64,000 nucleotides of DNA from Flagellimonas_A sp039592695. Lineage in GTDB: Bacteria; Bacteroidota; Bacteroidia; Flavobacteriales; Flavobacteriaceae. Made by a program: the position numbers and the translations under genes. The stretch lies in contig NZ_JBBUTK010000002.1 in NCBI RefSeq assembly GCF_039592695.1, positions 868,001 through 932,000 on the forward strand, read 5' to 3'. The notes beneath the pieces are model-generated. The model saw only the letters and a list, made by a program, of their open reading frames with translations, did not search any database and was not told the origin of the DNA. Positions 60,279 through 64,000 of the stretch are shown piece after piece (within the stretch, counting starts at the first letter, position 1; every line of letters begins with the position of its first letter).

Positions 60279-60313
60279 AAAAACCCATCCGCCAAAGGCG
60301 GACGGGTTTTTTT
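60279..60313 (+). terminator. terminator after ankyrin gene
   Basis: CCCATCCGCC and GGCGGACGGG arms pair with one mismatch around AAA and run into TTTTTTT. Confidence 0.85.
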
Positions 60314-60363
60314 CATTTACCTTATAGTGTTCAAGTAAAAGAGTAAATTTTTCGTTTTATATT

Positions 60364-60537
60364 TTAAAAATAATAATCGAATCCTGTAAAAACCCTATAA
60401 ATAAAGGCATAAATCGCCATTGATAGCATCAGGGCACAGAATACCGAATATACTTTCAAGAGCAATACCACGATTTCGGGCTTGCAGTTTGAAAATGCCT
60501 GCACATATAAGTTTTTGAAATGTAAAAGTGTTCCCAT
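60364..60537 (-). CDS. 57-residue membrane protein (DUF6747-like)
   Basis: A short frame from the ATG at 60537 to TAA at 60364-60366 encodes MGTLLHFKNLYVQAFSNC..., a basic-amphipathic start followed by one long hydrophobic helix (about residues 22-50) with the pattern LKVYSVFCALMLSMAIYAF and an end GFDYYF. This resembles the short DUF6747 proteins that recur in Flavobacteriaceae. No function is known. Its sensible topology, position in an otherwise empty 400-bp gap and lack of any competing frame support it being real. Confidence 0.6.
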   Translation of the reverse strand: MGTLLHFKNLYVQAFSNCKPEIVVLLLKVYSVFCALMLSMAIYAFIYRVFTGFDYYF

Positions 60538-60655
60538 ATAGTCTGTTTTTCTGGTACTACAGCTATAAGGGATTAAGTTTGAATAAGTAATTTGGGAACC
60601 ATAAAGATACGTAAAACAGCCTAATCGCCAGTTTTTATCGCTGAATTAACACTAT

Positions 60656-61423
60656 TTATCGACCTCTATACTTTTCGATGGCCTCACGTATTCTCTCAAT
60701 GCGGTTTTCAGGATCGGGATGTGTGCTTTGAAACTCGGGCACCCTATTCGGGCCGGCAGCGGCCTTTAAAATTTCCATCACCTTGATCATTTCATAGGGG
60801 TCATAGCCTGACTGCATCATCAGAAGTACCCCAAGGTCATCGCTTTCAAGCTCATCGCCACGACCGTTTTTCAGCAAGGTGTTCTGACCAATGCTGCCGA
60901 CAATGCCCCCTGCATCGGCACCCACTGTAGCACCCATGGTCACGGTTTTCCAAAAACTGCTTTCAGCAATACGTTCTGCGGAATGCCTGCCAATCACATG
61001 GCCGATCTCATGGCCCAATACCCCGGCGAGCTGGGCTTCGTTCAATTGTTCAAAAAGTGCATAAGTGATAAAACATTGCCCACCCGGAAGTGCAAAAGCA
61101 TTGATGGTCCGATCATCGGCCAAAAGATGAAAATCATATTCATAGGGTGTTTCACGGGCCACACTGTTCTGCACCAGTTTTTGGCCTACTGCATCGACCA
61201 ACGCCTGCATACGCTCATCAGGGTACAAACCTCCATGTTGTTGGGCTATTTCTGGGGCACTCTGCAAACCGATGGCAATCTCTTGTTCGGGGGTCATGTT
61301 GATGTGCTGCACCCTACCCGTGTACGGATTCTCTTCTTTATTGCTGCATTTCTGGATAAAGGCAAAGGCAACGATGGCCAAGCCGATGAGAATACGAATT
61401 TTCCAACTTCCCCTACTTCTCAT
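60656..61423 (-). CDS. M48 family zinc metalloprotease
   Basis: The 255-residue protein has an N-terminal membrane anchor (about residues 9-24) with a Cys26 that is not in a good lipobox, then an M48 (Ste24/LoiP-like) domain: TINAFALPGGQCFITYALFEQL in part (ALPGGQCFITYAL, about 111-123), zinc motif HEIGH (His138, Glu139, His142) and the third-ligand helix DELESDDLG (Glu191 or Glu193). HPDPENRIERIRE near 240 is the usual end motif. Relatives act in outer-membrane protein quality control in the periplasm. It is 43 bp downstream of the D,D-carboxypeptidase gene. Confidence 0.92.
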   Translation of the reverse strand: MRSRGSWKIRILIGLAIVAFAFIQKCSNKEENPYTGRVQHINMTPEQEIAIGLQSAPEIAQQHGGLYPDERMQALVDAVGQKLVQNSVARETPYEYDFHLLADDRTINAFALPGGQCFITYALFEQLNEAQLAGVLGHEIGHVIGRHSAERIAESSFWKTVTMGATVGADAGGIVGSIGQNTLLKNGRGDELESDDLGVLLMMQSGYDPYEMIKVMEILKAAAGPNRVPEFQSTHPDPENRIERIREAIEKYRGR

Positions 61424-61466
61424 GACAGTCAGTGTTCTAGGCGAAAGAAAGATACAAAAATTGGGG

Positions 61467-62201
61467 CTATAATAAGACTTGGTTGATATCCAAAATGTTG
61501 TCTTGAATATAGGTCTTCAGAAAATTGGAGGTGAAGTGGTCACATCCTGCAAACTCTTCTTCTGAAATCAATTTTAGGATGTTCAGCTTTCGATAAGCCG
61601 AAAGCATGGGTTTTGAAATGGGTGCATAACTGTAGTGCCAAGGTTCATATTTAAACCCTTTCCGCTCCGGATTGTCAGTGTAGACCAAGTAAAATCCAAA
61701 ATCTTCAGAATGCTTGTCCAACCATTTTTTGAAAGGCGCATACGGACCTTCACCTTCAAATTTACTGGGGACGAGCACATCACCCGATACCTTTTGGTTA
61801 CCATCTACAATGTCGATATCGGTGGCCCAATGGTGCCTGCTGGTGCCCGGTATCGTAGAATATTCGATGATTTTGTCAATGGCATCCGCGGGTTGCATTC
61901 CGTCATCTTCGGTGTATCTGATGTATTTGCGCTCCCAAATGCGCTGTTGGTGGTAAAAATCGCGATAGCTCGAGACCATCTGTATTTTGAATCCGTCTTT
62001 TTGTGCAGCTTTCTCCATTTCAACAAAGGCATCGTAGGCTGCTGCACGTAGGTTGATGCCCTCTCCATACAAATCGATATCGGCTTTGCCCATCAATTCG
62101 TCAACGGAATATTCAGCAGTGTTGGCGAAACCTTGTTGGGGCGCACAGGCCACAAACAAACTGGCCATACTCGATTGTTTTACAAAAGACCTTCTTTTCA
62201 C
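61467..62201 (-). CDS. M15B (VanY-type) D,D-carboxypeptidase, Tat signal
   Basis: The 244-residue protein is a VanY-like zinc peptidase that trims the terminal D-Ala of peptidoglycan stems. Zinc ligands are His123 and Asp130 in SRHHWATDID and His189 in EPWHYSY, with Glu186 as catalytic base. SSYRDFYHQQRIW (about 77-89) is also family-typical. The N-terminus MKRRSFVKQSS fits the twin-arginine motif RRxFxK, and Cys19 in LFVACA could be lipidated, so it may be a Tat-exported lipoprotein. The usual Gly of SxHxxGxAxD is Ala126. Confidence 0.9.
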   Translation of the reverse strand: MKRRSFVKQSSMASLFVACAPQQGFANTAEYSVDELMGKADIDLYGEGINLRAAAYDAFVEMEKAAQKDGFKIQMVSSYRDFYHQQRIWERKYIRYTEDDGMQPADAIDKIIEYSTIPGTSRHHWATDIDIVDGNQKVSGDVLVPSKFEGEGPYAPFKKWLDKHSEDFGFYLVYTDNPERKGFKYEPWHYSYAPISKPMLSAYRKLNILKLISEEEFAGCDHFTSNFLKTYIQDNILDINQVLL

Positions 62202-62217
62202 AGGCTTAAAGTTTATT

Positions 62218-62252
62218 AATGCTTGTTTCGTGTATTTTGAATTACAAGCATT
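62218..62252. repeat. hairpin containing the TTCGTGT-TTTTGAATTAC word
   Basis: AATGCTTGT and ACAAGCATT form a perfect 9-bp stem. The 17-nt loop and adjoining stem bases (62227-62248) match 34287-34308 at 20 of 22 positions and share the TTCGTGT core with the cassette repeats at 57 kb. It is not flanked by a GxxExxY gene. Confidence 0.55.
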
Positions 62253-62297
62253 ACAAACTTAAAAATTCTAGAGGTAACCGGAACAGTGGAGATGCCA

Positions 62298-63461
62298 CTA
62301 ACGATCTAAAAAAAGAAACCCCTGATATTCTAGGTTGAGGTCGTTGAGCGTGACAATGTAGTAGTAAATGCCCTCTTCAAGGCCAGTATCGCGGCTGATG
62401 ACAAAGTTATCGGTGTTGGCAAATCCGTTGAATTCGTTTACATAATTGGTTCGCTCGAACACTTTTTGGCCCAGACGATTGTAGATGATCAATACATTGT
62501 TGGGGGATTCTTCCAGTCCATCAATGACCAGAAAATCGTTGATGCCATCGCCATTTGGACTCAAAAAATAATTACCCAAGCTTGGGTTGTTGACCGGAAA
62601 AGTGTCGGTAGGCAAGGGCACGGTGCCAAAAGTGATGGCTCCGTAATTGTTGGGCACAAAGGTATCTGAGGTGATAAAACCCTCAGTGATGTCGCCCCCG
62701 AATGCCGCATTGCCCAAAACCACCCATTGGTTGCTTGATAGGTTGTAGCCCACCACGATGATTTCTTCCGGAGTGTTGGCCAAATTGGCCAAGTTGCTGC
62801 GGGCATTCCAATTAATGGTGATTCGAGAGGGTACATCGCCCTGCAACACCCAAAACTCCGTGGCCGAAATTTGACCAATATCACGCACCCGGTTATCGGT
62901 GTCAAACTGTTGGTCATACGTCAATGGATTGTTGGGATCCTCAAAGAAATACGCACAGTTGGCAAAAGCGTTTCGCCCTTCACTTTCGAGCAATAGCGAA
63001 CGCAATTGCTCGGCATCACCCACAGGAAACGAAAAGGTCGCTTTATCGGTCACCGCAGCAAAACCGACCACTTTTGAAGTATCGTTTTCCCCCGTAAAAA
63101 AGGCGTCTTGCAAAAAGTTGAGGTTGATGCTGGGGTCGGTCACCTGCGTCTGTACATTGCCGCCAACAAAGTTGGCATTGTTCACTACGGAAACAGGAAC
63201 ATTTAAAATCACATCGCCTGCGGTAAAGAACTCCACATCATAAAAGGTAGGGGCCACCGTGCCATCAACAAAAAGGGGAAACCCACCATAAAACCCTACC
63301 AAGCTCTCACCAGTGGTAAAGACATTGTCATTGATCAAATCAACATGAAAGCCGACTTGCCCTTGGTCATGTACCTGCAACCCACCTGAATTGTACAAAG
63401 CGGACTGGCCGGATGCCAAGAGGCAACCGAAAAAGAGTGTTATGCAGAATAACTTTTTCAA
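62298..63461 (-). CDS. T9SS type-B sorting-domain surface protein
   Basis: The 387-residue product has a signal peptide (MKKLFCITLFFGCLLASGQS, residues 1-20) and a beta-rich body. The last 95 residues form a gliding-motility-associated C-terminal domain (type-B CTD): NYFLSPNGDGINDFLVIDGL (about 295-314), IIYNRLGQKVFERTNY and the end EYQGFLFLDR. This is a secretion signal for the type IX system. Function of the body is unknown; it has stretches like FYDVEFFTAGDVILNVPVSV seen in adhesin-like proteins. The start is TTG, 1 bp after the stop of the upstream gene, indicating translational coupling. Confidence 0.88.
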   Translation of the reverse strand: MKKLFCITLFFGCLLASGQSALYNSGGLQVHDQGQVGFHVDLINDNVFTTGESLVGFYGGFPLFVDGTVAPTFYDVEFFTAGDVILNVPVSVVNNANFVGGNVQTQVTDPSINLNFLQDAFFTGENDTSKVVGFAAVTDKATFSFPVGDAEQLRSLLLESEGRNAFANCAYFFEDPNNPLTYDQQFDTDNRVRDIGQISATEFWVLQGDVPSRITINWNARSNLANLANTPEEIIVVGYNLSSNQWVVLGNAAFGGDITEGFITSDTFVPNNYGAITFGTVPLPTDTFPVNNPSLGNYFLSPNGDGINDFLVIDGLEESPNNVLIIYNRLGQKVFERTNYVNEFNGFANTDNFVISRDTGLEEGIYYYIVTLNDLNLEYQGFLFLDR

Positions 63462-63462
63462 A

Positions 63463-64000
63463 TTAAAAATCTAAAACTGTAAAATGCCATTCGGTTACAA
63501 TTAAAAAATTAGTAACGTTGTTTCTAATTTCAACAGTGAAATTTCCTGGGTTTTGAGAAGTAACATAAATTCTATTATCACCTTCCACGGTTAACTGTAT
63601 GATATAATCATCAGTAGGTCGGGCAGTGGTGAGACTCACAACGTTTATACCCCCTCCTCCTGTAACAGTTGCTCCACTAACTCGAATAGAATTGGCTCCA
63701 TTTGCTTTACCCATAGCAACTACAGAAGGTTCTTTCCATTCGGTCCCAGTTGTTGTGGCAGTCAAAACATCACCCGCATTTCCTGTATTTCCATTTTCAT
63801 CCAGAAGTTGTTCAGTAAGTTCAAGACTTCCATTTATAGTGGTTTCTGTGTCATTTCCAATTTCTCTTATGTTTACTGCTTCTAATCCACCAGTTACTAT
63901 TCCCAATTGATCTTGAGCAGGAAGATAGAGGCCGGTATTGGTGTCTGTATCATTTGCAAAACCATATGCGGGGTTTGACAATGTTCCATCTGAATTTGAA
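63463..64000 (-). CDS. tail-fibre-like surface protein, 5' end beyond the window
   Basis: The frame is open from the window end and the visible 179 residues are the C-terminal part; the start lies outside. The segment SDGTLSNPAYGFANDTDTNTG...LGIVTGG (63890-63999) is the short repeat motif often found in phage tail fibres and in long flavobacterial surface proteins, and the LLDENGNTGNAGDVLTATTTGTEW stretch (about 63740-63800) is another collar-type repeat unit in such proteins. The end is beta-rich (VEIRNNVTNFLIVTEWHFTVLDF, in part). No T9SS C-terminal domain is visible in it; the next gene, 1 bp on, has one. Confidence 0.75.
   Translation of the reverse strand, partial: SNSDGTLSNPAYGFANDTDTNTGLYLPAQDQLGIVTGGLEAVNIREIGNDTETTINGSLELTEQLLDENGNTGNAGDVLTATTTGTEWKEPSVVAMGKANGANSIRVSGATVTGGGGINVVSLTTARPTDDYIIQLTVEGDNRIYVTSQNPGNFTVEIRNNVTNFLIVTEWHFTVLDF

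Overview
The window is a stretch of a Flavobacteriaceae (Bacteroidota) chromosome. The support is: the dcw order mraZ-rsmH-ftsL-ftsI-murE-mraY-murD-ftsW-murG-murC-ftsQ-ftsA-ftsZ with no ddl or murF; promoters of the TTTG / TAnnTTTG type; a short primary sigma factor; type IX secretion (T9SS) parts (PorT, Plug, a type-B sorting-domain protein); the lipoprotein form of TamA; a MenG/UbiE methyltransferase; and the Na+-translocating NADH dehydrogenase. A marine Muricauda/Maribacter-like genus is plausible, but that is inference from overall protein feel only.

Layout. 1-642 is a truncated alpha/beta hydrolase. 914-16583 is the cell-wall and division cluster, all on the + strand, opening with a run of candidate MraZ boxes and closing with a terminator. 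16.8-19.3 kb holds yqeY, a tRNA-Arg(TCG) and the rpe-ypdA pair. 19.3-23.8 kb is an accessory patch: a membrane AraC regulator, a DJ-1/PfpI lipoprotein, a beta-lactamase-fold protein that has lost its catalytic residues, and a leishmanolysin-like protease. 24-31 kb is housekeeping (rpoD, pnp, rpsO, accD, fba). 31-36 kb is envelope biogenesis (tamL, porT) with an rRNA methyltransferase and menG. 36-39 kb is the TrkAH potassium system. 39-48 kb has an aminotransferase, a desaturase, rsmG, P5C dehydrogenase, a four-helix-bundle gene broken by a 22-bp duplication, apaG, a DUF3667 protein and the T9SS Plug. 48.4-56 kb is nqrABCDEF followed by a small partner gene and apbE, the flavin transferase that the Nqr complex needs. 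56-64 kb has a methyltransferase, a nuclease-like GxxExxY gene bracketed by inverted repeats, map, gpmI, an ankyrin protein, a 57-residue membrane protein, two Zn peptidases and two T9SS-type surface genes, the last cut by the window end.

The most unusual structure is at 56886-57323: a 354-bp PD-(D/E)XK-like gene exactly bounded by ~30-bp imperfect inverted repeats that also supply coding sequence to both neighbours (start of the methyltransferase, end of Map). Related repeat sequence occurs without a gene at 34287-34308 and 62227-62248. This looks like a small insertion cassette with scars. Other points of interest are the catalytically dead serine-hydrolase fold in a regulated three-gene patch, the duplication that truncates the four-helix-bundle gene, and dispersed palindromes that have entered the dcw cluster.
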